Shown here: piece after piece, positions 45,788-58,300 of the stretch
How the letters are laid out: the number at the start of each line of letters is the position of its first letter
How positions within the stretch are numbered: position 1 is the stretch's first letter
Assembly: GCF_000516985.1 (NCBI RefSeq)
Contig: NW_006917092.1
Location: 4,281,520 to 4,345,519, forward strand
Direction: 5' to 3'
Length of the DNA stretch: 64,000 bases
Source of the DNA: Pestalotiopsis fici W106-1
Lineage: Eukaryota > Ascomycota > Sordariomycetes > Amphisphaeriales > Sporocadaceae
Program-made: the position numbers and the translations under genes
Notes under the pieces: model-generated
What the model was told of the DNA's origin: nothing
Seen by the model: only the letters and a program-made list of their open reading frames with translations
Database searches by the model: none

Positions 45788-45936
45788 TATTAGGCATTAT
45801 TAGGTTATAAAAAAAGTGTGGTAAAAGTATGCATTTCTTATTTACGGATTAGCCGTAAGCCAATTTATTATATAGCAACGCTAAGCGTTACGCGCTTAGT
45901 TATTTATTTAATTATTATATTAAGCTACGTTTAATA
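45788..45936 (-). mobile_element. 3' LTR of Gypsy copy A (149-bp family)
   Basis: Reverse-complement match over its full 149 bp to the LTRs at 43850, 47283 and 63141, with C-to-T/G-to-A differences. An A-rich polypurine tract reading on the minus strand abuts its inner edge, which marks it as the 3' LTR of an element running right to left. Confidence 0.85.
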
Positions 45937-47282
45937 TTTTCCCTTTTTTTAATTTATTTTTTTAATTTATTCTAATATATTAATATATTAATATAATTTT
46001 TATTATTTAATCCCTAATATTTTATTATTATTAATCCGTTATTTTATAATGCTATTTCCGTTTCCGTCGGTATATTATATTTTTTAAAATTAGTATATTT
46101 TATAAAAGCGTTTAAATAATCGTTAAATAAAAATATCCGTAAATTTTTGCTTTATTAAACCTTTACGGTTTTTAAATTTAAATATTTCGAATTTAGGTTT
46201 AAATTTAGGCTTTAATAAAGTTATTAAAATTAATTTATCCAAATTAAATAATATATTGCTAAATATTTCGATAATCGGTATATTTTTAGCGATTAATAAT
46301 TATATATTTAGCGAATTTAGCTTTAAAATTTATAAGCTATTATTTAATAGCCGGTATAATTAGGGCTAAGGGTAAAAAGCGCGGTTTTTTAAAAAAAATC
46401 GTTATTTTTAATAAATTATAATATATTAACCCGTTTAAATATTAAAATACGTTTAGCTATAATTATTTCGACGGCTTTATTAATTATTTTTTAAATATAA
46501 TTATTAGCGGCTACGGCTAATTTTTTTAAATAATCGTTATTACGTAAATATTCGTTAATTTTATCCCGAATTAAAATATTAATCGTATTTCGCACGTTTT
46601 TATTATTAATAATTATTATTTTAATTTAATTAGTAATTATATTTTTAGCGATTTTATTATTTTATAATTTATTAATTTTAGCGTTTATAATTTTTTAATA
46701 TTTAATTAAAAAAATAAAACCGCCGGCTAATTCGGGTATAAAATAATTTAAAACGCTTTTAATATAAATTTTTATTATTTTTTTTATATTATAAACCTTT
46801 TTGCCGGTAAAAAGGTTAATATAATATAAGCGTTTAGGGCTAAAAGGCCTATTTAATACCGAAAAATCGATATATAAAATTATATCGGTTAATAATTTAT
46901 TTAGCCGGGAAAATTTTTCGTTATCGGGCAGATTATCCGGTTTTAATTAATTAATAATATAAATTATAATTGCTAAATCGTTAACAAATTAACCGTTTTA
47001 ATTATAAAAGTCCGCGGCCGGAATATTAGCTATTAAATTTATTTTATTTATATTATTTACGTTATTATCCGACGCATTAATATTATTATTTAAGCTAATA
47101 AAGCTATTAGGTTTAATATACGTATTTAAATTAAGCGGAAAATAATAACGGTTATAATTATATATTTTTTTCGGTATTTATTTTAGGCTTAGCGTTAAAA
47201 ATATAAGCTTTTTAATAGCTTATTTAAAATTTAAAAATAATAGCTTTATTAAAATTAACCGTAATTTAAATTAATTTATTAT

Positions 47283-47431
47283 TATTGGGCGTAGCCCAAC
47301 ACAATAACTAAGCAGATGACTAAGCGCGTAACGCTTAGCGTTGCTATATAATAGATTGGCCTACGGCCAATCCGTAAATAGGAAATGCATGCTTCTACTA
47401 TACTCTCTTTATAACCCAATGGTGCCTAATA
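47283..47431 (+). mobile_element. Solo LTR, 149 bp, inserted in Gypsy copy A
   Basis: 149-bp LTR of the same family, with its TG/CA ends altered to TA/TA. Flanked by the 5-bp duplication ATTAT (47278-47282 and 47432-47436). The inverted copy B carries the uninterrupted site at 54353-54357, confirming the insertion independently. Confidence 0.93.
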
Positions 47432-48520
47432 ATTATATTATAGCTAATAAGTTATTTTTTAAAGCATAAAACTGAATTTTTTTTTTACGCTATTATAAAT
47501 ATATATAATTTTAAGCTATTTAAATAATAAAATAAAAATATTTATTAATATTATTTTAGTAAAATTTTAATTAAATTTGTTTTTTTAACGGTAATTTTAA
47601 TAAGCTATTTAAAAATATTTCGGTATAACCCCGAATTATTATACGGTTCGTTAAATACGATATTTATTAAATATTTAAATATATTACCGATATTTTTATT
47701 ATAAACCTATCGTTTAAATAAAGCCTTTATTAATATTCGGGCCTAATATATACGGCTTTTTTTATTTGCGACGGTATCGGCGTTATTATTTTCGAAAAAG
47801 CTAGATTTTTTATAAATACGGGGATTATTATTTTTATTTCAGGGTTTAATAACGTTTTTTAGCTTTTTAAAATGCTTTAAAATAGCCGCGGCGTATAATT
47901 AACGCGCTTTAAGCTATCGCATTTTTTAGCGGCAATATTTATAATACCGCCGTAATCGAAAGTTATAAACGCGGGTAAAAGCGAATTAATACCTTTATCG
48001 TTAAAAAGGATTATAAAATATTAATATTTATTATATCGTTAAATTATTATTACGGCGAAATTAATAAAAAAATTTTATTTTATCCGCGATAAAATAAATA
48101 TAAATATTAATAATTTAGTTTTAAAAAAGGGTATTATCGGAATAAAAAATTGCTTAATATATTTAATAATTAGGTATTTTAGGGTATTAATTTATAATTA
48201 TCGCTTTAGCTTATATATCGATTATTTATTTGCTTTTATTACGGCGCGCGCTAAATTTATAATTATACCTAAATAATAATATTTAGCGCTTAAAAATTAT
48301 ATAACTATAATAATTTTACGCTTTAATAGCTATATTTTAACGTTTATATTTAGTATTTTATTTATAATACGCTATTTTTAATTAATTTCGATAAATTATT
48401 AAACCGGTTTATTATATTTCGTTTTTAGCTTTTCGGCTATTATTTTATATTATTTATCGTATATATCGACGAGTTTTACCGCGTTTTTTATAAAATAATC
48501 GCGGGGATATTATTAATTAT

Positions 48521-49222
48521 CAGGGTAGGTAAAATTAGTTTGAGTTTTGAGTTTGAGTTTGAGTTAACTCAATTGAGTTGAGTTTTATTCCGGGTGCTAA
48601 CTAAATCAATGAGTTAAACTCACTAATTTTAATAACTTAATGAGTTTTACTTAAGGTCCTAACTAAATTAATTGAGTTTGAGTTAACTTAATTAAGTTGA
48701 GTTATTAACTTAATAACTTAAGATTAATTAATTTTAATTATAAAATAAATAAATAAATTAATATTAAAATGTTATTAAATTTTATAAAAAACTAGAATTA
48801 AAATGCATATATTACTTTTATTTTACGATTTTTAATTAATTTTAATATTAATTTTAAAGTTTAATAAAATAATTGGATAAAGAATAATAAAATTTTAATT
48901 ATTTTTTAAAAAATTCAATAAAAACGGTATAATAAAAAAAAGTAAAGCGTTTTATTTATTGATTTTTTCTTTTTTTAATTACGGTATTATATTATTTTAA
49001 TTAATTAATTATTAATTAAAATTAATAATTTTTTGAGTTAGTGAGTTAATTGAGTTATTAACTCAACTTAATTGATTTAGTTTGAGTTTACCTATTAACT
49101 AAATTATTAAGTTTGAGTTAGCATTTTTAATAACTTAATTGAGTTTAGTTAATAACTTAACTCAATTGAGTTTGAGTTAATTTAATTGAGTTAACTCAAG
49201 CTCACACTCAATGCCAACCCTG
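48521..49222 (-). mobile_element. hAT-type MITE, family H1, 702 bp
   Basis: Starts CAGGGTAGG and ends CCAACCCTG, flanked by a perfect 8-bp duplication TTAATTAT (48513-48520 and 49223-49230). Exactly the same length as the copy at 62335-63036 and in reverse orientation to it. Internally it is made of GAGTT/AACTC-rich repeats and has no coding frame. Confidence 0.93.
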
Positions 49223-49418
49223 TTAATTATATATCGGAAAATATTCCTTTTATCGAATTAAATATTTTAAGTTTGGTCGTTTATATTAGCGGTTAATACG
49301 GCGGTTAATTAATCGCTTAATTTTATAATTTTTTTATTTATCGTTATTATTTTATACGATAATTCGTTTTAATAGCGGCTTTCGCCGCCGTCCGACCGGA
49401 TCGAGGCTTAATAACGCT

Positions 49419-49917
49419 CAGGGTTGCAAAAAAGTGACTGCGCAGTGCACTACAGTGCAGTTAAGTTAACTGCATGGTTTTCGGACTGCAACTTAACTGA
49501 CTGCAGTTAGTAAAAATCCGGACTGCAACTGCAAAAAGTTAAGTTAAGTGCAAAATAACTGCTAATTGCACTTTGCAGTTAAGTTAATTAATTGCTAACT
49601 GCAATAATTAAATTATTATTATTTAATTAAATAAATTATTAATATTATTTATTTTATAACCGTTTTATAAAGCCGTTTTTAAAAGATTTAAAGCAATAAA
49701 AAGCTTTTAAAAATATTAAAAATTCGATTAATTATTAATTATTTTAATATTATACTGCAGTAACTGCAGGTAACTGCGCAGTTAACTTGAGTTATTAAAA
49801 TTTAAACTTAAACTAACAAGTAACTGCATGCAGTTAGCAAAAGTCCGGACTGCAACTGCACTAACTTAAGTTAACTTAAACTTCACTAACTAATTGCAGA
49901 CTGCATTTTCAACCCTG
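49419..49917 (-). mobile_element. hAT-type MITE, family H2, 499 bp, well preserved
   Basis: Starts CAGGGTTGCAAAAAAGTGACT and ends TTTTCAACCCTG, flanked by a perfect duplication ATAACGCT (49411-49418 and 49918-49925). Length 499 bp. It retains many CA and TG dinucleotides while the surrounding retroelement has almost none, which suggests a recent insertion or escape from RIP. Confidence 0.95.
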
Positions 49918-51379
49918 ATAACGCTATAAGCAGCTATTTAACGGATATTACCTTATATATTTATTAAAATTTTAAAAAATTAAACTTATATATAAAATCG
50001 CTTATTTTATATATAATAATAAATAAGCTAACGCGTTAATTAAATTATTTTCGTAATAAATTACCGGAAAGCTTATATTTTCGGTATAATTTAAGGTATA
50101 ATTTAAGGTATATTTTAGCGCTAATATCGAATATTACTAAATTTTTTATTTTATTATAATGGATTTTAGCGATATCGGCCGCGAAATCGATTATAGCCTT
50201 AGCTTCCATTTCAAAGGTTTTTTTTGCGGCGTCGAAGTTTATATTATATTATAGGATTTTTAGCGCTAATAATATCGTAGCCGGTTTAAACCCGAAAACG
50301 ATTTTATTAAGGGATTTATTTAATGCTTCCGATTTAATATTATTAAAATAATACTAAATAAAGGTAATTATACGGTTTTATAAAATATAAAAAAACGCTT
50401 TAATATAATACCGGATAACGATTTTAATATTTTAATTAATCCGTTCCGATTACCCCTCGGTTTAAAAATGCTAATTAATTATTAATATAATTTTAATACC
50501 GTACCGGGCCTAAAATATTTGCTAAAAAGCGTTTATAAATTTTAAATTATAATCCGAAATAATGCGGGAAAGGCATTTTTAATCGTATATTATTAATATT
50601 TTAATAATTTATTCGCTTTATTTTTTTATTATCATTTTAATATAACCCGGGATAAAAAGCCTTTTTTTAGCGAATTTATAAATAATTATAAAATAGGTAT
50701 TAAAATATTTATATTTTAAAATATATTATATAAAGCCGAAAAATAGCATTTTTAGTAAAATAACGATAAAATTTTAGGCAATAATATAAAAGGGCTAGCT
50801 AGGTATATTAATTGGTTAAAAATAGCCGAATTTCTATCCGCGATCCGTCTGGTTGCATAAATAAAACGGATAATAATTAATATATTTTTAAATTTTCCGG
50901 TATAATCCGTAAATCGTAAAGCTTTATAATTCCTAAGCTATTTTTTAGGTTTAAAATAATAAATATTATCGTATATTATTTTTAATAATTTATTTACGTA
51001 ATTAAAAAGGATATATAGCTTTTTTTTTATAAGGTAATACGTAAAATATTAGGCCGTTATCGAGCTTATAGCAATAATTAATTTTGCTCGATATTTTAAG
51101 CTTAAAAGGCTATTTTTTATTTATAGCCTTTTATTTATAAGCGTTTATCTTATTAAACCGGCTTTATATTTAGCGTATTTTATTAATAAATTTAGCTTAT
51201 TTTTTATTTTATTAATATTTTTCGATAATACGGGCTTTAAAAATAAAGTTAATAATTAATTAAGAAACGGCGTAATATTCGAATTCGTTAATTATATCGT
51301 TTAATTTTAATTTTATAATATTTCCGCGGGTTTTACGGTTTTTATTATTATTTTCTGTTAAAAGCTTAAATAGCGTATC

Positions 51380-51878
51380 CAGGGTTGAAAATGCAGTCTG
51401 CAGTTAGTTAGTGAAGTTTAAGTTAACTTAACTTTTTGCAGTTGCAATCCGGACTTTTGCTAACTGCATGCAGTTACTTGTTAATTTAAGTTTGAATTTT
51501 ATTAACTTAAGTTAACTGCGCAATTACTTGTAGTGACTGCAGTATAATATTAAGATAATTAAAATAAAATCGAATTTTTAATATTTTAAAAAGCTTTTTA
51601 TTGCTTTCAATCTTTTAAAAACGGCTTTATAAAACGTTTATAAAATAAATAATATTAATTATTTATTTAATTAAATAATAATAATTTAATTATTGCAGTT
51701 AGCAGTTAATTAATTTAACTGCAACGTTAAGTTAGCAGTTATTTTGCAGTTAACTTAAGTTATTGCAGTTGCAGTCCGGATTTTAACTAACTGCAGTCAG
51801 TTAAGTTGCAGTTCGAAAATCGTGCAGTTAAGTTAACTGCAATGCAGTGCACTGCGCAGTCACTTTTTTGCAACCCTG
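51380..51878 (+). mobile_element. hAT-type MITE, family H2, 499 bp, without matching target duplication
   Basis: Complete element from CAGGGTTGAAAATGC to TTGCAACCCTG, 499 bp. The flanking octamers differ (AGCGTATC and TATATAGC), unlike the other intact H2 copies. Its right end joins directly to an LTR that lacks its first 64 bp, so a deletion has removed sequence next to this element's left end. Confidence 0.9.
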
Positions 51879-54134
51879 TATATAGCTTAGTTAATTAGCT
51901 TTTAACTTTAATATTAACCCCCCGTATATTGCCGCACCTCACTTATATAATTAATATATCGCTAATATATCGTTATTTATTTAATTATATTGCTTTATAT
52001 TATTATAATTTTAAAAGCTCTTTTATAAGTGGCCTGCGGTATCGTTTCCTTCCGTTTATATCGTCGTCCCCGTCCCCGTCCCCGTCGTCTTTTAACGCAT
52101 AAAAATGGCGCGTTCGCAAAATTCGCGTATTAACCGTAATGCTATTATAGCTATATTTAACCTAGCCGGTACCGATATTAATACGGCTATAATCAAATAA
52201 TAGCTTGCCGGAAGGTAATAGCTTAACGACCTTTTCGTCGTTATAAAGCAATAGCTAAAGGAATTCTAAAAGCAAATCGAAAAGGCCGAATAACTGGCTA
52301 TATTAAAAAAAAAGCTTTATTAGCTTTAGCAATAGGACGATGAAAACGCGGCCTTTTCGTTATTTTATCGCCGCCGTCGCGACGATAACTTTAAATTAAA
52401 ACGCAATTATAACGTTAACCTAAAAAAATTAATTAAAATATTTATATTAAAATTTTCTTTTAAATAACGAAATAAATAATTTACCGATTTCCGCCGTGCT
52501 TTTAATAATACCCCGAAAAAATATAAATAGCTACGCCGCCGTATTAATTTAGCTATTTTAAAAATAAATTTTTAATAGACTTTTATAAAATCGTAAAATT
52601 TAGCGCTTCGAAAACGACGATTTAGCGCTAGCCGAGCGTACCGCTAGCGATTAGGCTACGTTTTTTAAATAAATTATTAATTTAATTTGCGATACCGGAT
52701 ATTATAAAGCTGCGATTATAAAGCTGCTCGAAATTATATAATAAAATTTAAAATAGCATTTTAAAAAATTTAATAATTATTTTTAATTTTTAAAAAATTA
52801 AAATAATAATCGGCGCACCGGTATAATTAATACGCGGTATTTTTATATAAAATTAAAGGAACGGCTAAAAAATAAGTTAAAAACGCAGCTTACGACGTTA
52901 TTTATTATACGTAAAAATATAATTAGGATGGCTATTAAATTATAAGAATTGCTTAATTTAACGCTTATTATAAAATCCCGACGCGATCGCCACCGGATCG
53001 ATTATACCGCGTTATAAAAACGTACGGATTATATTATTATAAAATTAGCATAATTAATTTTATCGCTAGCCCCGACGTCTTTTATATTTATTATTATAAT
53101 ATTAGATTTAGCTCGGGTTTAGCTATTTTTAGCTATAACGATTATTATTAAAAATCCTAAGCTATTAGCCTTTTTATCCGACGGCACGCGCCGTAATAAA
53201 AAAAGGAAGATTATGCCTTACCGTAAATATAATAGTATTATATACTAAAGATTAAAATGCCTTAATAGTAACGAAAGCAATTCGTCGTCGTATCGCCTAA
53301 ATAACGTTAAATCGTCGTAATAGCATTATAAAAGTTTTCGTTTTATTAGGTTTTTCCCTTTATACGGCTAATGCCGATAAATATATACTAATAATTAGCC
53401 TATTTACCGTGGTCTTATATCGTCGTTATACGTGGTTTTATATAATTATATAGTTTTATTCCCCGTCGTCTAATTATAAATTATCGTATCGGCAGTGGTC
53501 CGCCGATATATTTATAATAATTTGTCGTTTATTCCTTAGTTCCGTCGTTAATTTATTCCCAATTTATTCGTTAATCCCGTTATCCGTCAATCTATTAAAT
53601 CCGTTAGTTAAAGGTGGTTCCTAATACGGGATATCACTTATAATAGTTAATATTTCTAGTCACTTATCTAATCCTAATATAGCGTATCCTAACTAAATCG
53701 CAATAAAATCGCCGTCGGGGAGTTAATTATACATAATCGATTATATAATTAATCGTTATAATATAAAATCTAGCGTAGCAGCTAAATGCCTTTAATAACT
53801 TATTAAAATCGGGTAAATCTAATGCGCGGCTAATACCGTAATTATTATCGCACTAGCAAAAGCCGTAATCCGGGTTAAGGCCTTAATTCCAAGGAAATAC
53901 CGGCTTCGGGGTCGAAGCACCGCTTAAAAAAAGGGGATAATTATAACGATAATACCCTCCCGGACCACGTTGCCGGCTGTTACTACTATATAACCGGTCC
54001 GTACGTACGTAGCTTAGTTAGTTAGCTTTTAATTTTAATATTAACCCCCCGTATACTGCCGCACCTTATTTATATAATTAATATATCGCTAATATATCGT
54101 TATTTATTTAATTGTGTTGCTTTGTATTATTATA
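51879..54134 (+). pseudogene. LTR retrotransposon remnant with gag-like region, 2.3 kb
   Basis: Two direct repeats frame it: a 129-bp 5' LTR remnant (51879-52007) and a full 193-bp 3' LTR (53942-54134). The first 64 bp of the 5' LTR are missing. A polypurine tract (AAAAAAAGGGG) lies just before the 3' LTR. The interior, 1.9 kb, holds an ATG-started frame at 52105 (MARSQNSRINRNAIIAIF and onward) that soon meets RIP-type stops. Its charged composition looks gag-like, but no reverse transcriptase or integrase motif is visible, so it is probably a non-autonomous element. It sits at the junction between Gypsy copies A and B. Confidence 0.7.
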
Positions 54135-55190
54135 TTAACGAACCGTATAATAGCTCGGGGTTATACCAAAATATTTTTAAATAATTTATTAAAATTACCG
54201 CTAAAAAAACGAATTTAATTAAAACTTTATTAAAATAGCGTTAATAAATATTTTTATTTTATTACCTAAATAATTTAAAGCTATATATATTTATAATAAC
54301 GTAAAAAAGGGATTTAACTTTATATTTTAAAAAATAATTTATTAATTATAATATAATAAATTAATTTAAATTACGGTTAACCTTAATAAAGCTATTATCT
54401 TTAGGTTTTAAATAAGCTATTAAAAAGCTTACGTTTTTAACGCTAAGCCTAAAATAAATATTAAAAAAAATATAATTATAACCGCTATTATTTCCCGTTT
54501 AATTTAAATACGTATATTAAACCTAATAGCTTTATTAGCTTAGATAATAACGCCGACGCGTCGGATAATAACGCAAATAATATAAACGAAATAAATTTAA
54601 TAGCTAATATTCCGGCCGCGGATTTTTATAATTAAAACGGTTAATTTGCTAACGATTTAATAATTATAATTTATATTATTAATTAATTAAAATTAAATAA
54701 TTTACTTAATAACGAAAAATTTTCCCGGCTAAGCAGCTTATTAATTAATATAGCCTTATATATCGATTTTTCGGTATTAAATAGGCTTTTTAACCCTAAG
54801 CGCTTATATTATATTAACCCTTTTACCGGTAAAAAGGCTTATAATATAAAAAAAAAAAATTTATATTAAAACGTTTTAAATTATTTTATATTTAAATTAG
54901 CTAGCGGCTTTATTTTTTTAATTAAATATTAAAAAATTATAAATATTAAAATTAATAAATTATAAAATAATAAAATCGCTAAAAATATAATTATTAATTA
55001 AATTAAAATAATAATTATTAATAAAAAAAACGTACGAAATACGATCGATATTTTAATTTAGGATAAAATTAACGAATATTTATATAATAATAATTATTCG
55101 AAAGAATTAACTATAATCGCTAATAATTATATTTAGGAAATAATTAATAAAGCCGTTAAAATAATTATAGCTAAACGCATTTTAATATTT

Positions 55191-55374
55191 TGTAACGGTT
55201 TACTAATGGGACGTTAGGTAATAGTTAATACACTATATATTGCTATATAAACTGATTTTTGCAGAGGTAAAAATCTAATGCGATTATGCTGCGCTAATTA
55301 TATCTAATTATGGTGTTAGCGCTATAATAGCGGTGCGGCACCGTTGCGTAATATTTATATAGGAGGTTATTATA
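55191..55374 (-). repeat. 3' LTR of the 6.75-kb Gypsy element
   Basis: 184 bp, starting TGTAACGG on the plus strand and ending TTATTATA. Direct repeat of 61762-61945 with RIP-type differences. Confidence 0.95.
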
Positions 55375-58300
55375 ATTATCCCTTTTTTTAATAGTGGCCG
55401 ACCCGGTTATTAATTTATTTATACCGTAATTACGGGATTAGCGATATTATAGCGATAAGGATTTATTTAATTATTTAATATTATTTTTAGTATTAAAATA
55501 ATAATTAAGCTTTTAGCGCCTTTTTTTATTTTTAACTTTTTTTTCGGCTATTATTATATTTTTTTTTAGCTAAAAAAAGACCGCCGCTTTTATATTTTCG
55601 TATTATTTTTGCGTTTGCGCCTATTTTTTTTTACGCCTATATTTCGCCGCTTTTTTTTTTCCTTAATTTAACGCTTTTTTTTCCGACGCTATAATACCGA
55701 GAAATAACCGTTTTTACCGCGCTAAGCGTAAAGCTCGCGCTTAAATAAAATTTTTCCGCGCCCCGCGCTTTTATCCTTTAGGCTATATAAAATGCTAACG
55801 TATAATAATTAAAAATTTTTCGTCGGCCTTTTTAACGGCCGTTAATTTTTTGTATTTTTTTAAATTCGTTATAATTTAGCGCTATAAATAATACGCTAAG
55901 CGCAACTGCTTTTATAAATAAATAAATTTATTTTTTCGTATATACCGCGCTATTAATTATATTATTTATTGCTAACGATTATTTTTTAAGCCGCTATTAA
56001 TATAACCGGTAATATAAGCGATATAATTAGCGTTTTATAATAAATTAAAAATTATTAATAATTCGATTAGGATTAAGACGGCGACGCTATCGTCGACGAT
56101 AAAGGCCGTCGCATTTATATTTTCCTTAAAAATATTCGCTTACGCGTCGCTATTATTTTTTTACGCTTTGCCGTAGCTTTTAAAGCTAATAAAAAGGCTT
56201 ACCGTGCTAAGCATAATTTTATTACCGCTAAAAAAAAACTAAAAATACCCGTAACGCCTACCGTTCGTTTATAAACGGCCGTTTAGCTAATATTTATATT
56301 AATAGCCTTCGTTACCCGGGCTTTATTACTATAAATTCCCTATTTATTTTATATTACGCTAACGCGTTACTAACGCTTTATTTATAGGCTTCCGAGCTTT
56401 TGCGAATTTAAAAAACCGCTTCGCTTATATACCTAATTTTTGGCGATATCGGTTATAATAATTAGCTAATAGCTAAAACGGCTTTCCGTAAAAATTGCTT
56501 ATATACCGCGGGTTTTTTTTCCGATAAATAAAAAAAAGTTTATAAAAAATTTTAGCTTATTAATATTTTAATTAATTAGCCGCTTTTTCGCCTGCGTTTT
56601 ACGGTATTATTATTTTGTTTTATATAATTAAATTTATAATTTATATTTTTATTATAATAAGCTAATAAAAAGCCGTTATTACGCTAGTGGTGCGCGTAGG
56701 TTTTGCTATTATTTTATTTTTTATTTGCTAGGCCTTTTAGCTATAAAAATATCCGTTTTTTGCCGTATTATAAATTTTCGTAAATATTTTTTCGTAATAT
56801 TATTTTTATTATAATTTTCGGGGTCGCCCCCGTTTTCGCTTTTATAATATTAGTATTTCGTTTTTTTTATTTTTAGATTACGGCTTTTTATCGCTTTTTT
56901 TTTAGGATTTTCGGCGGGCTGTTTTCCCGAATTATTCGATTTTCTTTTAGGCGTTTTTTATATTATTTATTAATATTTATTAGTTATATTTTAAAAATTA
57001 TTTCGTTTATTTTACGAAATATTAGGTTTCGCTTTGCCTTATTTTTTAATTTAGTATTTTTTTTATTTTTTATTTATTTTTTAGGTTTTTTAGGTTTAAT
57101 ATTTAAAGGGAATAGGCTAAATCTTCCTTTTTCCTTAGTTTTTAGGGCTTTAATAAAATAATAGGGAATATATCGTAAAGCAACCGGTATTTATTAGGTA
57201 ATGCTAACCGATACGCCGACGATTTAATTAGTTTTAATACCCGAAAAAGGCCTATAAATTTAGGTATTAATTTATTGCTTTTTTTCGTTTTAATATTTTT
57301 AATAAATAATACTATTATATTATTTATCCAGAATTAGATAAGGGTATAGCGCTTATTATAATATTTTTTTTATGCTTTAATAGCTTTTCGCTATTAAACC
57401 CTTATTTTTTTTTTAGCTTTATATAGCTTATGCATTTTATCCGCTATAGCCGGCACCTCTTTTTCGGGGATATCGACCCCGACGTTTATCCGCAATTATA
57501 GGTGGTACCTATATAATATAAAAAAAGGTGTCGTTTCCGTCGTTAAATTTTTAATATTATTTATAATATATTTTGCTTTTGCTAATAATTAAGGCTAATA
57601 CGTCTAATTATTATTAGCGAAATATTAGAAGTATGTTTCGAATATTTAGTTTGCTTTTTTTATTTATTTATTTACTTAGGGATAATATATTATTAATAAT
57701 TTCTTTTTAATTTTAGAATAAAAATATAATATTAATTAAAAATTATTTATAAATAGGCTTTTTTTATCGGATATAATACCTTTAGGTGCCCTAAAACGTA
57801 GCTTAATTTTTTTATAAATAAATTCCGTAAATTAGATTACGGTAATTAAAATATTAGTTAATAGAAACCTATTTATTTTCGTATACCTATCGATTATAAC
57901 GAAAATCGCATTATCTTGCTTTTTATTTATTTTTATTTTTAGGAATCCTATAATAAAATTTATATTAATTTTTTATTAAAATCCCTATAATAAAAGTAGC
58001 GATTTTAACTTTTTATAAAATCGATATTTTTGCGCTTTCGATTTTTAATATTAATTATAGATTTATATTTATTTTTTTATATTATTATATATATTTTTTT
58101 AAAAATACCGTTAACGCATTAGCTTTTAGGTACGGCTAATACCGAAATAGCCGGCTAACGGGTCGTCGTAATATAAGGTAAAAATCGAATTTTTTAAGCT
58201 TTTATCGTTTAAAATATAAGCTGTATTTTTAAAAAGGACGAAACTTTTAGGATTTAATATTTATGCTTTATTTTTAATTTTTTAAATCGGGCTTTTTAAA

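Larger units (their letters stand above)
45788..51379 (-). pseudogene. Gypsy retrotransposon copy A, 5'-truncated and RIP-inactivated
   Basis: Minus-strand remnant running from integrase (right) to 3' LTR (left). With in-frame stops ignored, integrase features are readable: a zinc-finger region around YINYYPFYLCNQTDR near 50830-50900, a core motif resembling SDRNPKF followed by TEGQSER near 50440-50560, and YGF-type plus FEMEAKAIIDFAA sequence at about 50160-50330. Downstream of integrase lie about 2.7 kb of element sequence after subtracting insertions, longer than a chromodomain needs. Inserted inside are a solo LTR (47283), an H1 MITE (48521) and an H2 MITE (49419). The 5' end is lost at 51379, where another MITE begins. 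Every frame is broken by TAA/TAG codons. Confidence 0.85.
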
